A stretch of DNA of 64,000 nt from Linyphia triangularis (Eukaryota; Arthropoda; Arachnida; Araneae; Linyphiidae), in assembly GCA_963978545.1 (NCBI GenBank), contig OZ021722.1, forward strand, positions 14,326,801-14,390,800, in the 5' to 3' direction. The notes beneath the pieces were generated by a model. The model saw only the letters and a list, made by a program, of their open reading frames with translations. It searched no databases and was not told the DNA's origin. Both the position numbers and the translations under genes were made by a program. This document shows, piece after piece, positions 12,128 through 22,174 of the stretch. How positions within the stretch are numbered: position 1 is the stretch's first letter; every line of letters starts with the position of its first letter.

Positions 12128-12985
12128 TGTTACGAATTTTTGTATATTTGTAAATATTTCGTAGTGCTAATTTTGTAAATATATAAATTTCTGTACATTT
12201 CGCATAAGGCAATGCAATGGTTTGTTTCCCAGCAATGAATCTCTCAATGCTTGATAACGAGTTTTACAGAGGGAACTCTGAGAATCGAGTTTCAAGGTGC
12301 AGGTCATTTAACATTATGGTAGTGGGAATCTCGCCAAATTGGCGAGATAGAGCCAAGTTGGCGATAAATCGCCAAATGTCGCCAAACTTGGCGACCATTT
12401 GGCGACATTTTCGGTACATGTATAGGTACATGTATCCCATGTACATGTAATAGGATTTTTCGACTACTGTCTGGAAAGTTCTCCAAATGTCTATCTCTGG
12501 AAGGTTCACGTATGTTCGCAGCCACTCCTATATAAGCGCGGCCTGAGTTGGTTAGTAGTTAGTTGTCTCTCAACGTTCATTGTGAGAGCTGTATTCCTGA
12601 CTTAAGTAGTTCTTGGATTTTGAGTGACTGAATTAGTTGACTGGTTAGTCGACTGTTGTGATTTTGAGTCACTGAGTTAGTTGTTGTTAGCTGACTGGAA
12701 TCACTGAGTTAGTTCTTGAATTTTGAGTCACTGAATTAGTTGACTGGAGATACTGAGCATTCTAAAGCGAACTCTTTTGCATTGTCTTTTGCGCGATTTA
12801 GCAGTTGTTTGTCAAGTTTTTAACTGCTGTTTTGTTCTCTATTGAGGTGAAAAGAGCTGTATTGTGTCTACTAGAACGAGTAGTTCTGGAGCTGTAAGAG
12901 AACTGTGAAGATTTATTTTGGAATAAATTGCTGCAAGTTTTGATCTGCTTTGGCGTCAAATCTTTCGAACCCGTACAACGCAACA
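12128..12985 (+). mobile_element. Solo LTR, family LTR-A, copy 1
   Basis: An 858-bp sequence runs from TGTTACGAATTTTTG to ...CAACGCAACA, with the usual TG...CA ends. It is flanked by GTAT on both sides (12124-12127 and 12986-12989). The empty site in copy 1 of the surrounding duplication confirms the boundaries. Inside are a cluster of seven TTGGCGA/TCGCCAA words (12330-12410), a TATA box (TATATAAG, 12529-12536) and a poly(A) signal (AATAAA, 12922-12927). A 4-bp duplication suits a Gypsy-type integrase. No internal region or second LTR is present, so it is a recombination product. Confidence 0.9.
12529..12536 (+). promoter_or_regulatory. TATA box of LTR-A copy 1
   Basis: TATATAAG in a locally GC-richer context. 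The same box is found at the equivalent position in the copies at 17398 and 33891. Confidence 0.6.
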
Positions 12986-13107
12986 GTATTTAAGCAATCA
13001 AAGAGAAACAACTGTGATCAGTCCATGCACTAGTTCTTATTGACTTTGGCAGACATAACAAACCATCATAGTAATAAACAACCTGATTATCTTAACTAGA
13101 TAAGAAC

Positions 13108-13529
13108 TAGACAGAAATTACCCCTCTGGAATACCGCAATCCCCTTGAGTTAATAAATAAAACAAAGCTCTCAAAGGGTAAAAATGTTGGATAAAAAAAT
13201 CCTGAAGTAATAAAAGATTTAAAAATACAAAAATTGTTATATTTTATTTCTTCCAAGTTAGAGAAAAAAAAAAAAAAAAAGTTTAGGAAACTCTCAATTG
13301 AATTCCAAAAATAGAATATCAAGGTCTTGTATCTGATGACAAATTACATAAAAATCAAAATGAGTTGAGGGAACAAAAACAAAAAAAAAAAAAAAAATTT
13401 CAAACAATAAAAGGAATACTTCTTTCATCGAATCTCCAATATTACTAGACTACTGGCGCCTGAAAACCACCATTACTCAACTGTAAAAACGAAATAGGAA
13501 ATAAACGCGAGACCTAAAATGGAAACATC
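13108..13529. other. AT-rich DNA, nothing recognised
   Basis: Long A-runs at 13262-13279 and 13380-13397. No supported gene. Confidence 0.5.
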
Positions 13530-13860
13530 GCACATACCGAAGGTGGATACGATTATCACGATGCGGATGAAGTATCACCCCAGCAAAAACAAATGGAAAT
13601 CGTCTCAAACGGAGCGGTGTAGCTGCTATACTACGTTTCTATACAGTCTTGGATACACCGCACATATGAAGGAAGGATTAACTGCGATGTGGGGAAGTAT
13701 CGTATCACAAACGGCGAGGTGTCGACGGTTTCAATACGTTTCTATAGTATTTTAAAAACACCGCACATGAATCGTGTTATTAACGGTTCTTCGTCCTTGA
13801 AGTGGTAGACAAGTATCGCTTGTCAGAAATGATCGTGATGTATCGGTTTGGGGAATAAAG
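13530..13860 (+). repeat. Degenerate tandem repeat before LINE remnant
   Basis: Three imperfect units of about 100-130 bp share, in order, a GCACATA/TGAA start, a GCGATG...AAGTATC core, TACGTTTCTATA and ACACCGCACAT. Copies start near 13530, 13662 and 13761. They lie just before coding remnants of the second LINE but I cannot show that they belong to it. Confidence 0.5.
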
Positions 13861-13879
13861 TGAAAGCGGTTTGACGATG

Positions 13880-14720
13880 TTGATTTCACACCGGTTTTGG
13901 ACGATGTATCATCAACTGCTATCGCAGAGGCTAACCTCAATACAAAAATCACCGTTTCGGGAAGAATTCCAAACCTCAATACCTCAATTCTATATACACC
14001 GCTGAAGCTCTGGCAATTGATCTTGCCCTGAAACACTTTAAAGATAAAGCAAAAAAAATAAATTATTCTCACAGATAGCAAATCGAACGTTCTCGCACTT
14101 CAACATCTTAAATCACCCAAAGTCAGCCTTCTCCTCGCTAACTCCTTCTATAACTTATCCTCAACAATAGACACATGTGAGCTAGTTTGGATCCCAGCTC
14201 ATATCGGAATTCCTGGAAATGAATTCGCAGACCAAACTGCTCGACAAGCGCCTTTAAAAGACTTTATTTGTTCCCTCATCTCCCCGGAAGATACCATTAA
14301 AGAAATAAAACGCAAAAATGCCCTTGCACAAATTCACAACTGGAACCAAAATATTTATTCCAAAAGATTTCCCTGGATCAAACCATCATCGAATTAGTTA
14401 GAAAAGTACTCCCTCGACAGACTTATGGACGTTCGACTTGCTCGTCTAAAAACCAAGTCCACCACCCTCAATGCAACTCTCCACCGTTTCAACCTTGTCA
14501 CTTCTCCTCTGTGCAATTCTTGCAATAAACCGGAAACCCCTGAACATTTCATCCTCGAATGTGACAAATACAATACCCAACGTCAAAACATGAGAAAAGG
14601 GCTTAGTTGCTTGTGAAAAAGGCTTTGTGCTACGATTGGATCATGGACTGGTCCGATCAAGGACAAAAGAAAATCGATGCACTCTGCAAATTTCTAGAGA
14701 AGACGGAAAAATTAATTTAA
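13880..14720 (+). pseudogene. LINE RNase H / C-terminal domain, broken
   Basis: Readable pieces in order are AIAEANLNTKITVSG (near 13920), AEALAIDLALKHF (catalytic Glu, near 14000), ILTDSKSNVLALQHL (catalytic Asp, near 14063), WIPAHIGIPGNEFADQTAR (last RNase H motif, near 14190), RLMDVRLARLKTKSTTLNAT, and a knuckle CNSCNKPETPEHFILEC (C-x2-C-x7-H-x4-C, near 14515). A frameshift lies near 14060, an in-frame TAG near 14396 and another frameshift near 14600. The true end is probably the TAA at 14718-14720, after a lysine-rich tail. It would have degraded RNA in RNA-DNA hybrids; it is inactive here. Confidence 0.8.
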
Positions 14721-14822
14721 GCAGAAACTCCAAACAAGAAATGTGTAATCTTAGGAAAAAGAAAGGAAAAAGGTGAAATAATATTATCTCTCTCTCTCTC
14801 TCAAAAAAAAAAAAAAAAAAAA
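13880..14822 (+). mobile_element. LINE 3' remnant with (TC)n(A)n tail
   Basis: This is a second, different Jockey/I-like LINE copy on the plus strand. It keeps only the RNase H domain and C-terminus of the polyprotein. After the last codons the sequence ends in a TC-repeat and an A-run (about 14788-14822). The 5' boundary and the target duplication could not be fixed. It differs from the LINE at 2455 in sequence and in tail type. Confidence 0.75.
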
Positions 14823-14894
14823 AATTCTTTGTGGAAGAAGACTGGAACAAGCACGCATCTTGCGGAGCAAGAATCCAGCGTCAAACCAAATAAC

Positions 14895-15021
14895 CAAAGA
14901 ACAAGGGTTTTTACTTCATTATTATAATAGGTATGAACAATAATTTCAATATTACAATGAACATCACTACTGCTTTCATATTATAATGGATAAAGTCATT
15001 TGTTTCAATATTATGTTTATT

Positions 15022-15053
<32 letters not shown>

Positions 15054-15060
15054 AATCATA
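14895..15060. repeat. Detached relative of the 30-bp repeat field
   Basis: The stretch resembles 7600-7745 in the same orientation: both contain GAACATCACTA or GGACATCACTA, then ATTATAAT, then TGTTTCAATATTATGTTTAT. In the later copy an expanded A-rich run (15019-15052) replaces the short one. It looks like a displaced copy of the edge of the array. Confidence 0.6.
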
Positions 15061-17393
15061 TTTCAACAACATATTAACCGATTGCGGCTAAATTGTTCCA
15101 ATTATAAATTTTAAACAACCAATATCTCAAACCAATATTCAGAAAACAACAACTATTTAACTCCCCCACGCACTGGCATCTGTTAGTCAAAAACTGTTTC
15201 GCCTTCTTCTAATTCAATTTCAAACATTGGATAATCCAGATTTTACCAATAGTTGTAGAAATACTCCTTTTCAACACTCAACCTTATCGAGGCACAGAAA
15301 TTGTTCAATAATTTGTCGCTCCCTCCAGGGATATAAAGGAGAACCGATTTCCTTTAAAATTTGACCGAAACTGAAGATGGGCTTGAAGATGTTTCAATAG
15401 AGTTTTCGGAACCGTTATTACGTCAAAATTTTTATCTAAAGTACTATTTAGAGGAAGATGAGGTTTTTATGCTTTAAACTATTATTTCATATGCATGGAA
15501 TAGAGAAGAACAAGATTGCCTAAAGAGCATCGTAAAACATTTCTATTACATTTTGGGTTTCATTATAAAGCATTTGTAAGAATTTTAAAAATCTAAAATA
15601 TGGACTCCTCTCAACCGTTCTTATTTAGAAATATTGAGAACACAGTTTGATGTACTTTTAATGCAATTTTTATTTACAATGCTACAAAATGTATGTTCAA
15701 TCTCTGCCAGTTAAGATTAATTTTTTTTAAGACATATAAGGACATATAAGCTCTTTTGGAGCTTTTTTTTTTTAAATCATAATGATTATATTAAAGATTT
15801 TAAAATCATAAAGTTTATAAAATATTTAAGATATTAATCGCTGTCAATCTACTGCCAGAACTAAAAGAAGTTTTTTATTTTCATTATTTGTATCATTAAT
15901 TATTTACATTTGAAACAAATTTTATTTTAAGAACTATAAGAACTATAATTTCACTATTTAATATATACACTATTTACATTTGATACAAATTTTATTTTAA
16001 GAACTATAAGTGTACTACGCAATATTTGAAATCTAATTTATATTGAAAAAGATATTTCGGTATTTAATTCAATTAGTACTTCTCTTTTTAAAAACTCATT
16101 GTCAAAGGTCAAAGGTTTTTAAAAGGTCATAATTAATAATAACAGCATTGTATTATGGCATTTAAGTTTGTTTCCAAAGAAATAGCATTTACATAAATGT
16201 AATGTTTCTAATATTATCCCATAGGGATGGTTACACAAGAACAGAAAAATAACTAATTTTATTCTGCTTTAAGCATACTACAAATCGTGAATCAGCTGCT
16301 ACCATATGTTAAAAAGCCCTAAATCCCCCCAAAAATTTAAATGCATATATAGACACTTTCTGATTGGTCCTTAGAAAATAATCTTTTGATTTCATTGAAA
16401 GGTTTAAGTCCTTAGGTCATACAAACCTATATAGGAATATATATATATATATATATATAATTTCAAAGAACGAGTGTAAAAATGTTAAAATATGCATTTG
16501 AATATTTTTGTATTTAGAGCTTTCTAACTTATGACGGCAGTTTAGATTTAGACACACGAAAACGAAAGAAACAAAACTTTCTGAACAGAAAATTCCACAG
16601 GCGTTTGTATCCTTATCCCAAATAATGAATGGGCTGAACCTCAATAAATATCCGCATGAGCTTTTATAAACTATCGATTTTCTACATCATTCTATAAAAC
16701 ATATATAACCTGATCATTTCCACTATTTTGAAAGCTTTTGTTTTAGCTACTTATAAGATTATCTATACTGATAATAAAAATCTATAACAAAACTGAATAC
16801 AGAAATTAAACGCTAGATAATTTTATAACTAAACTGAATACAGAAATTAAACACAATTAAAATTTACGAAATATTTGCCTCATTTGCAAAGATTTACAAA
16901 ATACCATTCAAAACAACAACATTACAATACTTTCAATGTACCATAGCTGAATCATGAAGCCTATCTCACAGTATGTTCATTGAAATGTAAGGTCCCGTGT
17001 CTTCTTAGTGCTAGCAGCATCAAATGGCCTGCCTCATCATGGTCTCGTATATAATGGTCCCCCACTTAATGAGTAAAGGGCAGTGGAACCTGATACCGCA
17101 TGTTTAAAGCACTGGATTTGAATTCCATGCTCCGAATTGTCCGGAACGTAACTCACTCTAACGTGCCGTCTTAACTTACGCTATGGTCATTAATTTCGTA
17201 TAAATTGCACTGCTGCATTCTGGGATGTGCCCTAATCAGGGAATAAACTTTATCACTTTCTAGTTCATAAATGAGATGGCGTTGCGGTAAGAAGTTGTTT
17301 AAAATAGTTTTTTTTTTTTTTCGAGTACCCTTGTTCATTTTTATATAATTGATATTATTATAATGTTATCACTTGTTCGTTTTTAAATCATTT
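15061..17393. other. AT-rich DNA, nothing recognised
   Basis: No supported gene. An (AT)n run is at 16438-16459. The 16980-17280 segment has a more balanced base composition but no recognised frame. Confidence 0.45.
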
Positions 17394-17397
17394 ATAT

Positions 17398-18115
17398 TGT
17401 TACGAATTTTTGTATATTTGTAAATATTTCGTAGGTTTAATTTTGTAAATAGGAAAATTTATGTACATTTTACATAAGGCAGTGCAATAGTTCGTCTTAA
17501 CTTGGCTTCCCTGCAGTGTGTCTATTAATGCTTGATAACGAGTTTTACAGAGATAACGCTGGGAAGCGAGTTTTACAAGGAGCAGGGCATTTAACATTAT
17601 GGTAATGGCAATCTCGCCAAATTGGCGAGATAGAGCCAAGTTGGCGATGGTTTTGGCGATTAATTTTTGTCGCCAAACTTGGCGACCATTTGGAGACATT
17701 TGCGGTCCCCATGTACATGTATAGGACTTTTCGACTACGATCTGGAAAGTTCTCCAAATATCTACCTCTAGAAATTTCAAGAAGGTTTGACCCCTATATA
17801 AGACCAGCCAAGTGAGCGGGGTTAGTCAGTTAGTTGACTGGAATTACTGAGTTGAGATACTGAGTCTCAGTGAGCATTCAGAGTAGTTTTAAAGCGAACT
17901 GTATTGCATTGTCTTTTGCAGCGATTTTAACAGTTGTATTGTCAAGTTTTTAACTGCTGTTTTGTGCTCTATTGTTGTGAAAAGAGCTGTATTGAGTCTA
18001 CTAGAACAAGAAGTTCTGGAGTTGTAAGAGAATCTGCGAAGAGTCATATTGGAATAAATTTCTGCAAGTTTTGATCTGCATTGGCTTCAAATCTTACGAA
18101 CCCATCCACGCAACC
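17398..18115 (+). mobile_element. Solo LTR, family LTR-A, copy 2
   Basis: A 718-bp copy runs from TGTTACGAATTTTTG to ...CCACGCAACC (the final A is changed to C). ATAT flanks it on both sides (17394-17397 and 18116-18119). It has the TTGGCGA cluster (17608-17695), TATATAAG at 17795-17802 and AATAAA at 18053-18058. It is shorter than copy 1, mainly because the GTTAGTTGACTG-like stretch after the TATA box has fewer internal repeats. Confidence 0.88.
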
Positions 18116-18119
18116 ATAT

Positions 18120-19226
18120 TAACTTTGGTTATGTGTATTAATTTGGCGGGAATATCACTGGAGGAGTTATTATCCAACTTTTCTTTCAATCTAGCTCAAA
18201 CTGGCAGATAGATTTGTTGTCGATGGAAATAGAATACATTCTAGAAAGGTTTGGGTGTGTTGCTAAAAGTCAACTTTTACACTCGTTTTCATAGGAGATT
18301 CAGGGGAATAATTAACCAACATGCCTTCATACAATCGAGCTGAAACTTAATAGACTGACTCATTGTCGATAACAATGCATTATATCAACTTTTGAAGGGA
18401 GAAAACAAGTTATTCAATGTTATGGAATCGATGGCCTTCTTCGTAGTGGTCAAACGTTATGAAAACCTATTCTGATATCCAAACCACTTAAATAAGTTGC
18501 AATTTTACGTAAAAGTTGGTAATATATATAAAGGATAAAACAGTTATTTTTCATCAAATTCTTGATAGTCTAAATATTATTGATCTAAATATTCATTGAG
18601 GAATTGTTAATAAGGAATTAGCTGAACCAACTTCGATAAACCTTGTGTTTGTAATGGATATACTTATTTTTTTTTCATTATATAGTAAAATCTTGTTGAT
18701 GAATTTTATTCAAAAGTACCTGAAAAATGTATTAATGGGCTGTGATTTGTTTAAAATAAAAACTAATTGAAAAGCTAACATACATTATATACAGATAAAT
18801 CCTTAGTTCATTAATAATTCGTTTACAACTAAAGCATAATTAAAAACATTGCAACTAACTATTCAATAAAAAGAAAAGAAAATTATTATTTGTTAAATTT
18901 TCTATGTATTTTTTTCTAAACCGTTTCTTTGATTTTTTTTTATAAATATAAGTATTTATTTTTAAAAATACCTACTTATAAAATTTTTAAGAAACAAACT
19001 AGAAAAATTTCCTTTCTTAAGACTTTTAAAGCCTTCATATTTAAAAATTAATAAATATACTAATTATATAAGTTCTTGATGCTGAAAGAGATTAATATTT
19101 AAATTAAAAGCAGCTTAAAGACTAATATTTACATAAAAAAGCAACTTTACAACACAATATATTTTCTTCAATTTTCTTAAACGCGTTAATCAATGATTTT
19201 CTTACTCATTCATTTTCTTATATAGC
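18120..19226. other. AT-rich DNA, nothing recognised
   Basis: The 18120-18480 part is less AT-rich and may be an old retroelement piece, but no motif could be secured. Confidence 0.4.
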
Positions 19227-19562
19227 CCAGTCATTCTAGGCAAAAAATAGGTCAAACCTTGCATAAATTCCCATTGAGCTGAAATTTTGCAGAGGGCTCT
19301 ATTTGATGCCCTGCGCAACCCACAAAAAGTCCCCTACTCTCCCCCTTCGGCTTCCTGGTTTTATAGGTGGTGGAATGCTGGAGCGCTGGAGAAATGCTGG
19401 AGCAGCTGTTACTGACGAACGGCTAGTCGCATTGAGCTCAAGTAGAGCTCAAATGAAAGGTAAATAAATGGGCTTTAATTTAAATATAAATTTGATATCA
19501 TTCATTAACTTACAAATTTATAAAAGCCTGTCAAAGTCGAAAAACCATGTATTTTTCTATTA
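19227..19562 (+). repeat. Left terminal inverted repeat
   Basis: Starts CCAGTCATTCTAGG and ends near CATGTATTTTTCTATT. It aligns to the reverse complement of 21849-22174 over its whole length with scattered differences. One insertion of about 10 bp lies after the first 14 bases. It includes a short run of CTGGAGC-type words. Confidence 0.9.
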
Positions 19563-20171
19563 GACTATTCCCATTTGGAATTGAAGGGTCATTACACCAA
19601 TTTACCTCAAAAGTTGGCTCCCATCTTTCTAAAAAACATGTGGAATTAAAAAACATGCGGAATCTGAAAGAACTCGGGGATGCCTTTGACCGGAAATAGG
19701 AGAAACAGGACTGTTATAGGAAGTTTCACAATTGTCCGGGATTTTTTAAAACGCTGATATCGCTGTTCGTTGTGACAATGTATTGATTGCTTGTTGAAAA
19801 GTATCACTATTTTTCTTTTCATTGGTTTTTCTGCTGCTAGTTAAAATATAACTTAAGATTACACTCTGTTTAAAGACTGTTGCACAAAGGCAATAATGTA
19901 CTGAGAAAATTGCATAATCTGCGGATTCCCATTGAAAGTGACTATTGGAGAAAAGCTGCAGAAACGCTTTAAACTACAAGCTTACAATAAAATGATAATT
20001 TAAATGAAATTTTCAAAAGTGGTCTCATTGTTCATGTCACTTATAGAAAAAGTTATATTTGCCCCTCTAGTATTTGAAAAGCTTTAAAAAATACAGTCTC
20101 AAAGTCTGATAGATAGTGATAGCATTATTTTGCTACCCCCATATTGTGTTCATCACGTAAATATTTTGAGG

Positions 20172-21290
20172 TTAAGGTGGTCCTACAACTAATGAACAAG
20201 AACAAATTCGAAGAGCCCGAAAACGGGAATGTGCGAACATAATAGTATATGACACAAATAGTTACATGCAAACATGAAGATTTTCTGTCAAATAGTGGCA
20301 ATCAAACCATGCTCATACAACAACTACAAATTCGTCTTGAAAAGGGAGGAGTGGATGTGAACGAAGCTGTAGGAGATGCTGATGCCTTAATTGTTGCCAC
20401 TACTTTCGAAAAATCTAAATATAAACGAAAGGTGACAGTTCTTGTTACAGATAGTGATAGAACTATAGTGATAGATAGAAACTAGTGATAAACAATGTTA
20501 GTAGCTAGAACTCCAAATAAAGCAAACGTTATGCTTCTTGTATCGAACGTCGGATCAAAAATTGCAAAATTGTACTATATTGTAGGTATACACAGAAAGA
20601 TTTTTAGGGATATGAAGAACCATATACTTTTCATCCATTTTATGACTGGATGCGATACAACATCTGCACTGTAAAGTAAAGGAAAGGGGTATCCTATCTG
20701 AAAATTTTCAAACAAAGAAAACGCTGGAAATTTTTAATTTGGTTGAAACAGATTGTGATAAAAAAGCAGAAACAGGAGAAAAGTTCATGATAACACTTCA
20801 CAAAAGCCAAAATTGGGTAACACTAAACGAATTACAGGTATACATGTATAGCAGTGGTATAGCCAAAATTGCTATAACCACCACTTTTAAATTAGAAACT
20901 CTCCCTCCAACGTCAGCTGAGGCACGGTATCATTCACTTTGTGTTTATCATCAAATACAACAGTGGTTAAGAAATGTTCCTCAACCTACAATATTACCTA
21001 CTTTTCCAATGAACTGTTATAAATTATACCTTGTAAGAGTAAGGTTGTTGTTTTCAGATTATCTGGCACCGTCAGCAACACGAGGGCTATAATGCGCCGA
21101 AACATTCGTCATTAGACAAGCCAACATACATTTACAAACACTTGCAACAGTAAGAGTAACTGCAACTCGAGTAGCGGGTGTGATTGCAGGAGAGCAGAAC
21201 TTAAATGCTCAAATATTCGTGGAAAATACCGAGGGATGTGCAAAAACAAATTCGTAGATAGTATACTATTTGATGAAGAAAGCAGCCTAG
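20172..21290 (+). pseudogene. Broken PIN/FEN1-like gene of a mobile family
   Basis: I recognise a protein type that recurs in animal genomes as an uncharacterised family. Readable pieces in order are GGPTTNEQEQIRRARKRE (near 20180), EDFLSN...IRLEKGGVDVNEAVGDADALIVAT (20275-20400), VTVLVTDSD (20433-20457), ILFIHFMTGCDTTSAL (20628-20671) and LETLPPTSAEARYHSLCVYHQIQQWL (20899-20976). The DAD, DSD and GCD motifs parallel the acidic motifs of PIN/FEN1-type nucleases (EAEA, EDxD, GxDY); nuclease activity is inferred. Stops lie at about 20486 and 20672, frames shift, and a SINE piece interrupts it at 21043. It is dead. Confidence 0.7.
21043..21149 (-). mobile_element. 5'-truncated SINE copy
   Basis: On the minus strand this 107-bp piece matches the tail half of the full SINE at 23928, from TGTTTGTAAATGTATGTTGG to CCAGATAATCTGAAAACAAC, ending in an (AAC)n tail. 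GTAAGAGTAA flanks it perfectly on both sides (21033-21042 and 21150-21159). The tRNA-like head is missing. It sits inside the broken gene of the long-TIR element. Confidence 0.9.
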
Positions 21291-21848
21291 TATTTCTGCT
21301 TTAATGACAAAAAAGATTTTTTAAATATAAATATACATCTTCTAAAAGAAAAAAAAATAGTTTTTCTAGTCGTATAACCCTTCAACAACACTTAACATCA
21401 CTTTCTATTTTATTTCAAGGTCCGGGATTATAAGAATTATATCCTACAAGTATTGTTATTGCATTTTAACAATATGTAAATAGTTGAAAATTAAAATTTT
21501 CTAAGGAAAATATTTATTCAGAGATATTTTTTTTCTCATAGATGCGTATTACATGTTTGTATACATATCTATGTAATATGATATTGTATTCCAGTTTAAA
21601 AAAGGTCTTAAATGGAAAAGACTTGAGGAAAATGATATCGTGTCTGATTTGATCCGAGTGAAACACCGCACGCTTTATTATGAGACTCCCATTACGAGGT
21701 AGCGTTTCACTGAAACGCTCATATATCTGCAACTATTTATCACACAAGCAATATTTATGAATCTCAAAAAATCTGAAAAAGAGTTAAATAGTTTTATGCC
21801 AAATGTTTAAATCATTTATTAATAATAGAAGCGCTCAAATCGAAAAAT

Positions 21849-22174
21849 AATAGAAAAATACATGGTTTTTCGACTTTGACAGGCTTTTATCAATTTGTAA
21901 GTTAATGAATGATATCAAATTTATATTTAAATTAAAGCTCATTTATTTACCTTTCATTTGAGATCTATTTGAGCTCAATACAACTAGCCGTTCGTCAGTA
22001 ACAGCTGCTCCAGCATTTCTCCAGCGCCCCAGCATTCCAGCACCTAAAAAATCAGGAAGCCGAAGGGAGAGAGTAGGGGACTTTTTGTGGGTTGCCCAGG
22101 GCATCAAATAGAGCCACTCTGTAAAATTTCAGCTCAATGGGAATTTATGCAAGGTTCAACTCTAGAATGACTGG
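21849..22174 (-). repeat. Right terminal inverted repeat
   Basis: Reverse complement of 19227-19562; the outer end reads CTAGAATGACTGG on the plus strand. Confidence 0.9.

Larger units (their letters stand above)
11593..13107 (+). repeat. Tandem duplication, copy 2 (split by LTR-A)
   Basis: Direct repeat of 10703-11592, starting with the same TAGGCTTGGGCGATGTTAAC and ending CTTAACTAGATAAGAAC. Without the LTR insertion it is about 653 bp, so it has lost internal pieces relative to copy 1. The solo LTR at 12128-12985 interrupts it at the site that is intact in copy 1. Confidence 0.8.
19227..22174 (+). mobile_element. Long-TIR DNA element with PIN/FEN-like gene
   Basis: A 2948-bp unit is bounded by inverted repeats of about 330 bp (19227-19562 and 21849-22174). 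Both ends begin CCAGTCATTCTAG and contain CTTGCATAAATTCCC, CAACCCACAAAAAGTCCCCT and AAATGCTGGAGCAGCTG. The interior holds one broken gene on the plus strand (20172-21290). The arms are long for a cut-and-paste transposon. I could not find a convincing target duplication (left flank ...TATATAGC, right flank ATTAATA...), so the superfamily is left open. Confidence 0.85.

Noticed and set aside
12217..12525. Opposite-strand frames of 73-81 codons
   Set aside because: They lie inside solo LTR-A and are not shared as intact frames by its other copies.
18120..18480. Possible reverse-transcriptase remnant
   Set aside because: Some text hints at a LINE, but no RT motif can be read with confidence.
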